From Bacteroidales bacterium (GTDB taxonomy: Bacteria; Bacteroidota; Bacteroidia; Bacteroidales; UBA932), in NCBI GenBank assembly GCA_012798805.1, contig JAAZMM010000044.1:22392-86391 (forward strand): a stretch of 64,000 nt of DNA. Reading direction: 5' to 3'. Every line of letters starts with the position of its first letter. Within the stretch, counting starts at the first letter, position 1. The notes below the pieces were generated by a model that saw nothing but the letters and a program-made list of their open reading frames with translations, was not told the origin of the DNA and searched no databases. This document shows, piece after piece, positions 34,256 to 42,690 of this stretch. The translations under genes and the position numbers were made by a program.

Positions 34256-35029
34256 ATGGCGGAATTCATAGACACCCATGCACATTTGTACGATCAGGCC
34301 TTCAGCAAAGATATTACAGAGGTGATCCAACGACTGGAAGAGGCAGGCGTGAGCCATTGCGTACTCCCGGGGATCGACATATCCGCATACGAACCGATGA
34401 TTGCACTTGCAAAAAGCCGTCCTGACCTTTTTTCCCCCTGTATCGGACTACATCCTACATCTGTGGGTGAGGATTGGGAGAAAGAGCTCAATTTCGTAAA
34501 AAAACATGCTCGCGACCACCGTTTCGTTGCCATTGGTGAGATAGGTATTGACAAATATTGGTCCACAGAGTACCTTACCCAACAGACGAGGGTTTTTGCC
34601 GAGCAGCTGACACTTGCCGCAGAGCTTAACCTGCCTGTAATTATCCACTTGAGAAATTCCACTGAAGAGATATTCCAAGTGCTCTCCGATCTTCGGGGCA
34701 TCCCTCTCAGAGGTGTATTCCATGCCTTTTCGGGAAGTTACGAAACCTATAAACGTATTCTTAAACACGGCGATTTCAAAGTAGGCATAGGAGGCGTTTC
34801 AACCTACAAAAACGCAGGAGTCGCTGCTACACTGGAAAAGATTTCACTCGATGATATAGTACTGGAAACAGATGCCCCCTGGCTCACTCCGGTCCCTTTC
34901 CGCGGCAAACGCAACGAGAGTTCCTATCTGGTCCATATTGCTGCCAATATCGCGAGTATAAAGGGTGTTCCTATTGAAACTGTCGCAACAGCCACAACCA
35001 ACAACGCAAGAAAACTTTTTTCACTATGA
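34256..35029 (+). CDS. tatD: TatD family metal-dependent hydrolase/DNase
   Basis: A 257-aa TIM-barrel protein. FIDTHAHLYD holds the first metal pair (His8, His10); GEIGIDKYW (metal Glu), VIIHLRNS, GVFHAFSGSYE and VLETDAPWLTPVPFRGKRNESSYL-type C-terminal motifs follow. TatD proteins are 3'-5' exonucleases or D-aminoacyl-tRNA-deacylase-like hydrolases; the exact activity cannot be set. ATG at 34256 is chosen over a TTG nine bases earlier, because it starts at the conserved MAEFIDTHAH. Overlaps ansA by 4 bases. Confidence 0.93.
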   Translation: MAEFIDTHAHLYDQAFSKDITEVIQRLEEAGVSHCVLPGIDISAYEPMIALAKSRPDLFSPCIGLHPTSVGEDWEKELNFVKKHARDHRFVAIGEIGIDKYWSTEYLTQQTRVFAEQLTLAAELNLPVIIHLRNSTEEIFQVLSDLRGIPLRGVFHAFSGSYETYKRILKHGDFKVGIGGVSTYKNAGVAATLEKISLDDIVLETDAPWLTPVPFRGKRNESSYLVHIAANIASIKGVPIETVATATTNNARKLFSL

Positions 35030-36060
35030 GCCAAAAAATACTTCTGATCTACACCGGAGGCACCATCGGAATGAAACAAGATCCCGAAACCCTGGTTTTA
35101 AAGCCCTTCAACTTCGGACTCATTACCGAGGAGGTACCCGAACTTAAAAAATTCGGTTACCGGATTGATTCACACTCTTTCGATCCGGTAATTGACTCTT
35201 CGGACGTAACCGTAACTTTCTGGCAGGAGCTGGCAACCCTCATTTATGACAACTACGATAAATATGACGGCTTTGTGGTACTACATGGTACAGATACCAT
35301 GGCATACTCCGCATCGGCGCTGAGCTTTATGCTTGACCGGCTTGACAAGCCCGTTGTATTTACCGGAAGTCAACTGCCTATCGGTATGCTGCGAACTGAC
35401 GGCAAGGAAAATCTTATCTCATCAATTGAGCTTGCCGCTGCACAGGATGAAAACGGCCATGCATTGGTGCCGGAGGTATGCATCTATTTTGATAGCTATC
35501 TTTACCGCGGCAACCGCACTACAAAATATAATGCAGAGTACTTTGAGGCCTTCCACTCAGCTAATTATCCGGTACTCGCCCAGGCCGGCATCCATATCAG
35601 ATACTACCGCGAATATGTCCACTATCCGGAAAAATGGGGTGAAGGTTTACGTCTCTACCTCAAAATGGACACCAATGTCGCTATTCTAAAGATTTTTCCC
35701 GGTATCACGCCCGCTTATGTGGAGGCAGTTCTTGGCACAAAGGGTCTCAGGGCAGTAGTTCTGGAGAGTTTCGGTAGCGGAAATGCACCCTCCATGGAGT
35801 GGTTTGGAAAAATGTTGTCCGAAAGTGTAGCGAAGGGAGTTATAATCGTCAATATCACTCAGTGCCATGCAGGAAGTGTGGATATGACAGCCTATGCCAA
35901 CGGAGCTTTCCTTATGGAGTGCGGACTTATCAGCGGATATGATATGACCACGGAGGCAGCGGTCACCAAATTATTCCATCTACTGGGTAGATTTTCTGAT
36001 AATGAAGAGGTAAAATCTCATATGAAGCGATCATTAAAGGGAGAATTTTCAAATAAATGA
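35026..36060 (+). CDS. ansA: L-asparaginase, type I
   Basis: Hydrolyses asparagine to aspartate and ammonia. 344 aa. LLIYTGGTIGMKQ holds the N-terminal catalytic threonine of the TGGTI motif, and VVLHGTDTMAYSASALSFM (about 86-104) the second TDT motif with the following VFTGSQLPIGMLRTDGKENL. No signal peptide, so cytoplasmic (type I). The start overlaps the tatD stop. Last gene of the 22-kb plus-strand run. Confidence 0.95.
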   Translation: MSQKILLIYTGGTIGMKQDPETLVLKPFNFGLITEEVPELKKFGYRIDSHSFDPVIDSSDVTVTFWQELATLIYDNYDKYDGFVVLHGTDTMAYSASALSFMLDRLDKPVVFTGSQLPIGMLRTDGKENLISSIELAAAQDENGHALVPEVCIYFDSYLYRGNRTTKYNAEYFEAFHSANYPVLAQAGIHIRYYREYVHYPEKWGEGLRLYLKMDTNVAILKIFPGITPAYVEAVLGTKGLRAVVLESFGSGNAPSMEWFGKMLSESVAKGVIIVNITQCHAGSVDMTAYANGAFLMECGLISGYDMTTEAAVTKLFHLLGRFSDNEEVKSHMKRSLKGEFSNK

Positions 36061-36063
36061 ATC

Positions 36064-36082
36064 GTTATTTAAAAAAAATAAC
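36064..36082 (+). terminator. Weak AT-rich hairpin after ansA
   Basis: A 7-base stem (GTTATTT / AAATAAC) with a 5-base A loop, 4 bases after the ansA stop. No GC content and no T-tract follow, so its role as a terminator is doubtful. The rest of the gap to exbB (36083-36161) shows no TAnnTTTG promoter. Confidence 0.25.
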
Positions 36083-36161
36083 TAAATTGCGCGATATTTT
36101 ACTACATAACACGAAAACTATAACTATTTAATACATCGTTTAATTATTTAAAACAAAACTT

Positions 36162-36965
36162 ATGAAAAAATTTTTCATGTTTTTGGCAGTTCTCGGCCTA
36201 ATGACCGTATCTGCACAATTCCAGGTAGCTTATGCACAGGAAGAGACTCCTGAAGCTACTACAGAAGATGTTCAAGAAGCTCCCGCAGTTGAAGAAGAGG
36301 AAATCGTTGACCCATTCGCTGCAGGAAAATCTGACCAGCCCATGCACCAGGCCCTCAAACAGAAATTCATTGAAGGTGGTGCAGGTTTTATGGCAACAAT
36401 TTTATTGTGTCTCATCTTTGGTCTCGCTATTGCTATTGAAAGGATTATCACATTGAGCCTTGCACAGACTGATACAAAAAAGCTTGTTACAAAAGTGGAC
36501 CAGGCACTCAAAGAGGGTGGCATTGAAAAAGCCAAAGACGTTTGTCGCGATACCCGCGGTCCGGTTGCCAGCATTTTCTATCAAGGTCTTCTCCGCGCCG
36601 ATCAGGGTCTTGAGGCAGTTGAAAAATCAGTTACTTCATACGGCTCCGTACAGATGGGCCAGCTCGAGAGCGGTCTTTCATGGATTACACTCTTTATCGC
36701 TATTGCTCCGATGTTGGGTTTCCTCGGTACAGTTGTCGGCCTTGTTTTGGCATTTGACGCAATTGAGGTTGCAGGTGATATCTCTCCGGCACTCGTAGCA
36801 CACGGTATGAAGGTTGCGTTGATTACAACTATCGGTGGTCTGATCGTTGCCATTATACTCCAATTGTTCTACAACTATTTGATTGCAAAGGTTGAGTCCA
36901 TCGTAGTTCAGATGGAAGATGCCTCCATTACTCTGGTTGACCTTCTGGTTAAACATCAGAAATAG
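36162..36965 (+). CDS. exbB: MotA/TolQ/ExbB proton channel family protein
   Basis: Channel subunit of a proton-driven motor that energises TonB- or Tol-type work in the envelope. 267 aa: a cleavable-looking signal sequence (1-25, ending AYA-QEET), an acidic periplasmic stretch (about 26-52, rich in Glu), and three membrane helices (about 68-90, 168-190 and 210-235). The signature GLSWITLFIAIAPMLGFLGTVVGLVLAFDAIE is split across helices 2 and 3. The signal-bearing, acidic N-terminus differs from E. coli ExbB but is, to my knowledge, common in Bacteroidota. First gene of an exbB-membrane protein-exbD-exbD operon. Confidence 0.92.
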   Translation: MKKFFMFLAVLGLMTVSAQFQVAYAQEETPEATTEDVQEAPAVEEEEIVDPFAAGKSDQPMHQALKQKFIEGGAGFMATILLCLIFGLAIAIERIITLSLAQTDTKKLVTKVDQALKEGGIEKAKDVCRDTRGPVASIFYQGLLRADQGLEAVEKSVTSYGSVQMGQLESGLSWITLFIAIAPMLGFLGTVVGLVLAFDAIEVAGDISPALVAHGMKVALITTIGGLIVAIILQLFYNYLIAKVESIVVQMEDASITLVDLLVKHQK

Positions 36966-37024
36966 TCCCTACCCGGACCAATCAATAGTGTAAACAATTT
37001 TAACAACGAATTAATCATCCTATT

Positions 37025-37441
37025 ATGAAATATATAAAGTATATCCAATACTTGCTGTTTGCCATATCAATAGTGTTGATTGCTGTTTTCTATGCGACTC
37101 AAACCGGGTCTATGGATGACAAAATCCTTGATGCAAACTTGATTTGGGCATACATACTTGTAGGTATAGCAGCGCTACTTGCAGTGATTTTTCCCCTTAT
37201 TAAGGCTTTTAAAACCAAAAAAGGATTTCTCAGGCTTCTGCTTGTGGTAGTAGGTACAGTAGTGTTGATCGGAGTTTGCTACCTGCTTGCCCCCGGCACT
37301 CCTATTGATATGAACATAGAGGTTTCAGCAGCTACCTTCAAATTCACAGACACAGCATTGTACGTTACATATGCCCTTGTTGGGGCTTCTATTATTGCAC
37401 TTCTCTGGAGTGCTATCCGTAATGCAACATTTAAAAAGTAA
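37025..37441 (+). CDS. Unknown four-helix membrane protein in the exbB-exbD operon
   Basis: 138 aa with four predicted membrane helices: about 5-24, 41-61, 68-90 and 110-132, and basic loops (KAFKTKKGF, RNATFKK). No catalytic motif. The loop between helices 3 and 4 (APGTPIDMNIEVSAATFKFTD) would face the periplasm if the N-terminus is cytoplasmic. It lies between exbB and the first exbD, 5 bases before the latter. I know of similarly placed membrane proteins in other Bacteroidota but no assigned role; an accessory subunit or assembly factor of the motor is inference. Confidence 0.75.
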   Translation: MKYIKYIQYLLFAISIVLIAVFYATQTGSMDDKILDANLIWAYILVGIAALLAVIFPLIKAFKTKKGFLRLLLVVVGTVVLIGVCYLLAPGTPIDMNIEVSAATFKFTDTALYVTYALVGASIIALLWSAIRNATFKK

Positions 37442-37446
37442 TTGAG

Positions 37447-38034
37447 ATGGCAGCACCCAGAAAGACACCAGAAATTAATGGCGGTTCTATGGCGGACATC
37501 TCCTTCTTGATGTTGATATTCTTCTTGATGGTGAGTACTATGGATAAAGAGGAAGGTATCTCAAGACGTCTTCCCGTTATGCCTCCCGAAGATATGAAAG
37601 TGGAGGACCAGAAGGTCAATCGTCGTAATATCATCCAGGTAAAAGTCAACGCTCAGGATAGACTTTTCGCAGGAAACGAGATTATTGATATCACTCAGCT
37701 CAAGGACAAGATCAAGGAGTTTATGACCAATCCCCAAAATGACCCCAATCTTCCCGATAAGGAGGTGACGTTCATTGAGGGCTATGGTGATTGCCCCGTA
37801 TCCAAAGGTGTGATTTCTCTGCAGAATGACCGTGGTACCAGCTACTCAAAGTACATTGAGGTACAGAATGAACTTATTCGTGCCGTCAACGAACTTCGTG
37901 ATGAATGGTCTATGGCTAATTATGGCAAGAGATATTCCAGACTCACCGAAGATCAACAGACTATTGTACGTAAAGCGGTTCCGCAGAATATTTCAGAGGC
38001 AGAACCGAAGGATGTAACCAAGAGAAGACGTTAA
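37447..38034 (+). CDS. exbD: ExbD/TolR family biopolymer transport protein (first copy)
   Basis: A 195-aa bitopic stator protein. After PEINGGSMADISFLMLIFFLMVSTM comes the single membrane helix (about 15-35) with the proton-carrying Asp of MADISF at residue 17. The periplasmic domain follows, extended compared with E. coli ExbD (141 aa) by the VTFIEGYGDCPVSKGVISLQNDRGTSY region. It works with ExbB; the second exbD begins 12 bases later. Confidence 0.92.
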   Translation: MAAPRKTPEINGGSMADISFLMLIFFLMVSTMDKEEGISRRLPVMPPEDMKVEDQKVNRRNIIQVKVNAQDRLFAGNEIIDITQLKDKIKEFMTNPQNDPNLPDKEVTFIEGYGDCPVSKGVISLQNDRGTSYSKYIEVQNELIRAVNELRDEWSMANYGKRYSRLTEDQQTIVRKAVPQNISEAEPKDVTKRRR

Positions 38035-38039
38035 GGAGG
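38032..38039 (+). promoter_or_regulatory. Shine-Dalgarno sequence before the second exbD
   Basis: TAAGGAGG, which includes the stop codon of the first exbD, ends 7 bases before the ATG at 38047. One of few good Shine-Dalgarno matches in the window. Confidence 0.6.
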
Positions 38040-38046
38040 ATTTATT

Positions 38047-38517
38047 ATGTCAAAATTTGTAGATAAAGGTAAAAAAGAAACCCCGGGTATCAGTACCGCA
38101 TCTCTGCCTGATATAGTTTTCATGATCTTGATGTTCTTCATGGTATCCGTTAGTATGCGTCAGACAGACCGCAAGGTAATCGTATCCCTTCCAGGTGCTT
38201 CGGAAGTTGCAAAACTGGAAAGAAAAGACCTTGCATCTTACATCTACATCGGTACCCCTACTCTCCAATATCAGAGTCTATATGGTACGGATTCACAGAT
38301 CCAGCTCAATGATGCTTTCCGCAGCATAGAAGATATTCGTGACTTCATAGCAGCAGAGCGTGAATCTATAAGCGAGGCAGAACGTCCGTTCATGACAGTA
38401 TCTATCAAAGCCGACCAGAATACCCGAATGGGTATTATTACAGACGTTAAGCAAGAGCTTCGTCGCTGTTCGGCTCTAAGAATAATGTATAGTGCACGTA
38501 AAGTCAGTGCTATCTAA
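38047..38517 (+). CDS. exbD: ExbD/TolR family biopolymer transport protein (second copy)
   Basis: 156 aa, the second ExbD of the operon. TPGISTASLPDIVFMILMFFMVSVSM contains the membrane helix (about 20-38) with its Asp at residue 22, and the periplasmic part is shorter than in the first copy. The two ExbD proteins differ clearly in sequence, so a mixed dimer beneath one ExbB pentamer is possible (inference). Followed by a strong hairpin at 38531-38567. Confidence 0.92.
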   Translation: MSKFVDKGKKETPGISTASLPDIVFMILMFFMVSVSMRQTDRKVIVSLPGASEVAKLERKDLASYIYIGTPTLQYQSLYGTDSQIQLNDAFRSIEDIRDFIAAERESISEAERPFMTVSIKADQNTRMGIITDVKQELRRCSALRIMYSARKVSAI

Positions 38518-38530
38518 TTATTATTTATTT

Positions 38531-38567
38531 TACAAGAAAGGGTGGCCAAGTGTCACCCTTTCTTGTA
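38531..38567 (+). terminator. Hairpin after the exbD operon
   Basis: A perfect 14-base inverted repeat (38531-38544 with 38554-38567) and a 9-base loop, 13 bases after the second exbD stop. No T-tract follows, so it is either a non-classical terminator or an mRNA 3'-end stabiliser. Confidence 0.6.
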
Positions 38568-38593
38568 TGACACAAAAATTATTGCAAAAGAAA

Positions 38594-39835
38594 ATGAGAA
38601 AATTTTTGGTTTTTATCCTCACTCTGCTCGTCGTTACATCCTGTAGTGAGAAAAAGGCTAAATATGTATTCCTTTTTATAGGAGATGGTATGGGATTTTC
38701 CCACGTAGCCGTTACTGAGGCATTCAAGGCTACTGAAAAAGGCGTAATCGGGAGTGAACCTCTTACTTTCACACAATTCCCCATACTGGGAATGGCTACC
38801 ACTCACTCAGCTAACGAGTTCATCACCTGCTCTTCAGCTGCCGGCACTGCTCTTGCCGCCGGTATCAAGACACGTAATGGTATGTTGGGAGTAACACCGG
38901 ACACCACAAATGTTACGGCAATCTCATATAAATTTCATGATGCAGGACGCAAGGTGGGGATTATCAGCTCCGTAACCATAAACCACGCTACTCCGGGAGC
39001 TTTCTACGCACACAATCCCTCCAGAAGTGACTACTATGCCATTGCAAAGGAGCTGCCTGAGACAGGATTCGAATTCTTTGGCGGAGGCGGTTTTGCCAAG
39101 CCATTCGGTAAAGAGGATTCCGAGCGTCCCATTTATGAGATAGTAGCTGAAAAAGGCTATACAATCTCTTACGGCATGGAGGACTATATGGCACTTAAAG
39201 ATAAGGCAGAAAAAATAATAATGCTTCAGGAAAAAGGCAAAGAGGAAAATGTCCTTCCCTACAAAAACGAACTTGAAGAGTCTGATCTCACATTAGCTCA
39301 GGTAGTCGATGCAGCTGTAAAGTTCCTTGAAAATGAAAAGGGATTTTTCATTATGGCCGAAGGGGGCAAAATAGATTGGGCAGCCCACTCCAACGACGTT
39401 GCCAATACTATTTTTGAGACACTCGATTTCGATGCAGCAATCGAGGTTGCATATAAGTTTTACCAGCAGCATCCCGATGAGACGCTTATCGTTGTGACGG
39501 CAGACCACGAGACCGGCGGAATCTCACTTGGCAGCTCAAAAGGCTATAAAGTTGACCTTACAATAGTGAAGGAAATTTTGGATGATATAGAAGATCGGGA
39601 TGGTAAAACTGAAATGGAGAGCGAAGAAACTCCCGACGTCTTCACTTATATGTCTGCAAAAGAGATTAACTCCTATGTCTCCGATAAAGCTAGTGTAGGC
39701 TGGACTACCACAGGACATACCGGAGGTGCTGTTCCTGTATTTGCCATCGGAGCCGGCAGCTCACTTTTCAGTGGCAGGATGGATAATACAGACATACCTA
39801 AGAAAATATGTAAAGCGGCGGGCATTGCCTTCTAG
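38594..39835 (+). CDS. Alkaline phosphatase, lipoprotein
   Basis: Secreted metal-dependent phosphomonoesterase. The ATG at 38594 (MRKFLVFILTLLVVTSC) gives 413 aa with a lipobox and Cys17; frames starting further upstream run into the hairpin and the second exbD. FLFIGDGMGFSHV (27-39) holds the metal Asp, TCSSAAGTALAAG near 78-90 the phosphorylated serine (Ser81 by alignment, with Ser80 where E. coli PhoA has Asp), IMAEGGKIDWAAHSND, VVTADHETGG and TTTGHTGG the other metal ligands. Probably outer-membrane or periplasmic. Confidence 0.93.
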   Translation: MRKFLVFILTLLVVTSCSEKKAKYVFLFIGDGMGFSHVAVTEAFKATEKGVIGSEPLTFTQFPILGMATTHSANEFITCSSAAGTALAAGIKTRNGMLGVTPDTTNVTAISYKFHDAGRKVGIISSVTINHATPGAFYAHNPSRSDYYAIAKELPETGFEFFGGGGFAKPFGKEDSERPIYEIVAEKGYTISYGMEDYMALKDKAEKIIMLQEKGKEENVLPYKNELEESDLTLAQVVDAAVKFLENEKGFFIMAEGGKIDWAAHSNDVANTIFETLDFDAAIEVAYKFYQQHPDETLIVVTADHETGGISLGSSKGYKVDLTIVKEILDDIEDRDGKTEMESEETPDVFTYMSAKEINSYVSDKASVGWTTTGHTGGAVPVFAIGAGSSLFSGRMDNTDIPKKICKAAGIAF

Positions 39836-39843
39836 TCCATACT

Positions 39844-39875
39844 TTTGGTAGTTTGTCATTGATTGTCTAACTTTG
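39844..39875 (+). promoter_or_regulatory. Promoter of asnS
   Basis: TTTG (39844-39847), exactly 20 bases, then TAACTTTG (39868-39875): a full consensus Bacteroidota promoter, 21 bases before the asnS ATG. Confidence 0.75.
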
Positions 39876-39878
39876 TCA

Positions 39879-39893
39879 TTTTGATTATCAAAA
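39879..39893 (+). promoter_or_regulatory. Small dyad in the asnS leader
   Basis: TTTTGA-TTA-TCAAAA, a perfect 6-base dyad between the -7 box and the ATG, at about the transcription start. Could be an operator; too weak for a terminator. Confidence 0.35.
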
Positions 39894-39896
39894 GCA

Positions 39897-41282
39897 ATGA
39901 AAAGAACTAAAGTTATCAAGTTGCTTCAACAATCACCCGGCAGCAAAGTACTTGTAAAGGGCTGGGTTAGAACAAAACGAGGCATCAAAAATGTGGCATT
40001 CATAGCTCTTAATGACGGATCCACAATAAATAATATTCAGATCGTCTGCGACACTACTTCTTTTGACGAAGCACTGCTCAAGCAGATCACAACAGGCGCA
40101 TGTATCGCGGTAAAAGGCGAACTGACAGCATCACCAGGAAGCGGACAAGCAGTTGAAATCCAGGCAAGAGAGATTGAAGTATTGGGACCTGCCGATCCTG
40201 ATAGCTATCCTCTTCAAAAGAAGGGACACAGCATGGAATTCCTTCGTGAGATAGCTCACCTGCGTCCCCGCACCAATACTTTCGGTGCCGTATTTAGAAT
40301 CCGCCACGCTATGGCATTTGCCATCCACAAATTTTTCAATGACAAAGGGTTTTTCTACCTTCACACTCCTATTATAACAAGCTCGGACTGTGAAGGCGCG
40401 GGTGAAATGTTCCATGTCACAACACTCAATCTGAAGAACGTCCCCAAAAACAAAGATGGTAGCGTAAACTTTGAAGAGGACTTTTTTGGTCGTGAGACAG
40501 CCCTTACTGTAAGCGGACAGCTGGAAGGCGAACTCGGGGCTATGGCTCTGGGAGATATTTATACTTTCGGACCCACTTTCCGTGCCGAAAACTCCAATAC
40601 TCCCCGCCACCTCGCAGAGTTCTGGATGATTGAACCGGAAATGGCATTTTATGAGATAGAGGATAACATGGACCTGGCTGAGGAGTTTATCAAATATTTG
40701 GTACAATATGCGCTGGACCATTGTAAAGATGACCTCAACTTCCTCAACAAGATGATTGACAAGGAGCTTATATCCCGTCTCGAAAGTGTTGTAAATACTA
40801 AGTTCGTACGGCTCTCCTACACCGAAGGTATAGAAATCCTGAAAAAATCGGGAGCCAAATTTGAATTCCCGGTTTCCTGGGGCATTGACCTTCAGAGTGA
40901 ACATGAAAGGTATCTCGTCGAGAAGCACTTCAAGAAACCCGTTATCCTTACTGACTATCCCAAGGAAATTAAAGCTTTTTATATGAAGTTGAACGAGGAC
41001 GGAAAGACAGTTAGAGCAATGGATGTTCTCTTCCCTAAAATTGGCGAAATCATAGGCGGTTCACAAAGAGAGGAGTCTCTGGAAAAACTGGAGCGCAGAA
41101 TAGAAGAACTCGATATGGACAAAAGCAACCTCTGGTGGTATATTGATACCCGTCGTTTTGGTACTGCACCACACAGCGGATTCGGACTTGGATTTGAGAG
41201 GCTTCTGCTCTTTGTTACCGGAATGGCCAACATAAGGGATGTCATTCCCTTCCCAAGGACACCAAAGAACGCTGAATTTTAA
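39897..41282 (+). CDS. asnS: Asparagine--tRNA ligase
   Basis: Class II aminoacyl-tRNA synthetase. 461 aa: OB-fold anticodon-binding domain ([25 protein letters not shown], about 18-42), motif 1 region [28 protein letters not shown], motif 2 [22 protein letters not shown] and motif 3 [12 protein letters not shown]. The FTGSQ-type element reads [14 protein letters not shown] in motif 2 and the C-terminal [15 protein letters not shown] fit AsnS rather than AspS. Has its own promoter; 17 bases before udk. Confidence 0.96.
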   Translation: MKRTKVIKLLQQSPGSKVLVKGWVRTKRGIKNVAFIALNDGSTINNIQIVCDTTSFDEALLKQITTGACIAVKGELTASPGSGQAVEIQAREIEVLGPADPDSYPLQKKGHSMEFLREIAHLRPRTNTFGAVFRIRHAMAFAIHKFFNDKGFFYLHTPIITSSDCEGAGEMFHVTTLNLKNVPKNKDGSVNFEEDFFGRETALTVSGQLEGELGAMALGDIYTFGPTFRAENSNTPRHLAEFWMIEPEMAFYEIEDNMDLAEEFIKYLVQYALDHCKDDLNFLNKMIDKELISRLESVVNTKFVRLSYTEGIEILKKSGAKFEFPVSWGIDLQSEHERYLVEKHFKKPVILTDYPKEIKAFYMKLNEDGKTVRAMDVLFPKIGEIIGGSQREESLEKLERRIEELDMDKSNLWWYIDTRRFGTAPHSGFGLGFERLLLFVTGMANIRDVIPFPRTPKNAEF

Positions 41283-41299
41283 CAAAACATTAGACCAAT

Positions 41300-41917
41300 A
41301 TGCTTATCATCGGTATCGCCGGTGGCACCGGCTCAGGCAAGACCACAGTGGTCAATAAGATCTCAGAGAAGCTTAAAAACAAGGTAGTTGTAATACCTCA
41401 GGATTCCTATTACAAAGACCAGAGCCACCTCCCGATGGAGGTACGCCAGGAGCTCAACTTTGATCATCCTGATGCCATTGATTTTGAACTGCTCGTTCAG
41501 CAGCTCAAGGAGCTCAAAGAGGGAAAGATCATCTATCAGCCGGTCTATTCTTACATCACTTGCTCCAGATCAACCACCGAGACTGTAAAGGTAAGCTCCG
41601 CACCTGTTATCATTGTTGAAGGTATCCTCATATTTACCTGTAAGGAACTCCGTGAGCTAATGGACATAATGGTCTATGTTGACGCAGACGATGACGACCG
41701 TCTGATGCGTGTCATTTCAAGAGATATTATCGAGAGGGGTAAAAGTGTAGAAAAGGTAATGGAGCGCTATCAGAAAACAGTTAAACCAATGCACCTGCAA
41801 TTTATTGCACCAAGCAAGCGCTACGCCGATATCATAATACCTCAGGGCGGTCACAACAAGGTAGCTATTAATATGCTCATAGCCACAATTGAGCAAGCAC
41901 TGGACAATAAAGAGTAA
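41300..41917 (+). CDS. udk: Uridine kinase
   Basis: Phosphorylates uridine and cytidine in pyrimidine salvage. 205 aa with the P-loop GIAGGTGSGKTTVV (5-18), PQDSYYKDQSHL, NFDHPDAIDFELL, PVYSYITCSRSTTE, VIIVEGILIF and RLMRVISRDIIERGKS (lid). The sequence follows the Udk family over its full length. Stop and the next start overlap as TAATG. Confidence 0.95.
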   Translation: MLIIGIAGGTGSGKTTVVNKISEKLKNKVVVIPQDSYYKDQSHLPMEVRQELNFDHPDAIDFELLVQQLKELKEGKIIYQPVYSYITCSRSTTETVKVSSAPVIIVEGILIFTCKELRELMDIMVYVDADDDDRLMRVISRDIIERGKSVEKVMERYQKTVKPMHLQFIAPSKRYADIIIPQGGHNKVAINMLIATIEQALDNKE

Positions 41918-42648
41918 TGAGCGATAAACCAAAGAAGATCAAGACTGAACAGAGGGTCGGGTTGTATCTGACCCTCATTTTCCATCTTGCCGTACTTATT
42001 ATCCTATTGCTTGTATCCATTCAGTCGGTAGTTGCTCCTGAAGCCTCATTTGTGCTTGATTTTACCAAACAGGAGGAGATGGAAGAGCAACAGAGAATAA
42101 TAGAGTTGAAAGAGGAGATCAGTCGCGAACTTGACAATCTAATTGCTGCTCCAAGAGGACAGATTCGCAATGTGGTAGTGGATGCCGGATCCCCACTTAG
42201 GGATGACCGTCATTCAAACCCCGACAGGGTCTATGAAGAAGCACGCAAACTCCAAGAAAAATTGGATGCATCCAAAGAAGATGCTATGAAGGAGGAATCA
42301 TCTGAGACAGTGGATCTCAATCCGGAGGTCGAAAAAAAGCAAAAGAAGGAGGATGCTCCCGCTTATAAAGGGCCTTCAGTCATCTCCTACCGGCTTGAGG
42401 GACGCAAGGCACAACACCTGCCGGTACCTGCCTATAAGGGCTACGGATCAGGGGATGTTTTTGTCGAAATAGTTGTCAATCCAAGAGGAAGGGTGATAGA
42501 TGCACGTGTGATGGAGAGTATTTCCAGTCCGGACAAATCACTTCACGATTTTGCAATAGAGGCAGCAAAGCGTTCACGTTTCACAGCCTCGGAAACTTCC
42601 GGATCCCGCCACATCGGCGAAATAGTTTATCGGTTTATTGCACAATAA
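41917..42648 (+). CDS. TonB-like energy transducer with C-terminal TonB domain
   Basis: A 243-aa protein with a basic cytoplasmic N-terminus, one membrane helix (about 18-40, LTLIFHLAVLIILLLVSIQSVV), a charged, helical periplasmic spacer (about 50-135, rich in Glu and Lys instead of Pro), and a TonB C-terminal domain (about 155-243, VPAYKGYGSGDVFVEIVVNPRGRVIDARVMES). It would pass proton-motive energy from an ExbBD motor to outer-membrane receptors or a related partner. The exbB/exbD operon lies 3.4 kb upstream, but this gene is in the udk transcript. Confidence 0.85.
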   Translation: MSDKPKKIKTEQRVGLYLTLIFHLAVLIILLLVSIQSVVAPEASFVLDFTKQEEMEEQQRIIELKEEISRELDNLIAAPRGQIRNVVVDAGSPLRDDRHSNPDRVYEEARKLQEKLDASKEDAMKEESSETVDLNPEVEKKQKKEDAPAYKGPSVISYRLEGRKAQHLPVPAYKGYGSGDVFVEIVVNPRGRVIDARVMESISSPDKSLHDFAIEAAKRSRFTASETSGSRHIGEIVYRFIAQ

Positions 42649-42654
42649 ACCGCA

Positions 42655-42690
42655 CCACTACAAACTACATACTACACACTACACACTACT
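42655..42690 (+). repeat. AC-rich intergenic repeat between convergent genes
   Basis: The 37-base gap between the tonB-like gene and ctpA is almost entirely ACTACACACT-type units. 42664-42687 matches 5535-5558 over 24 bases, and the repeat runs into the stop codon of ctpA (42686-42688). Confidence 0.8.

Noticed and set aside
40131-40928. Minus-strand frame of 265 codons opposite asnS
   Set aside because: Antisense to the well-conserved asnS; no start context or recognisable domain.
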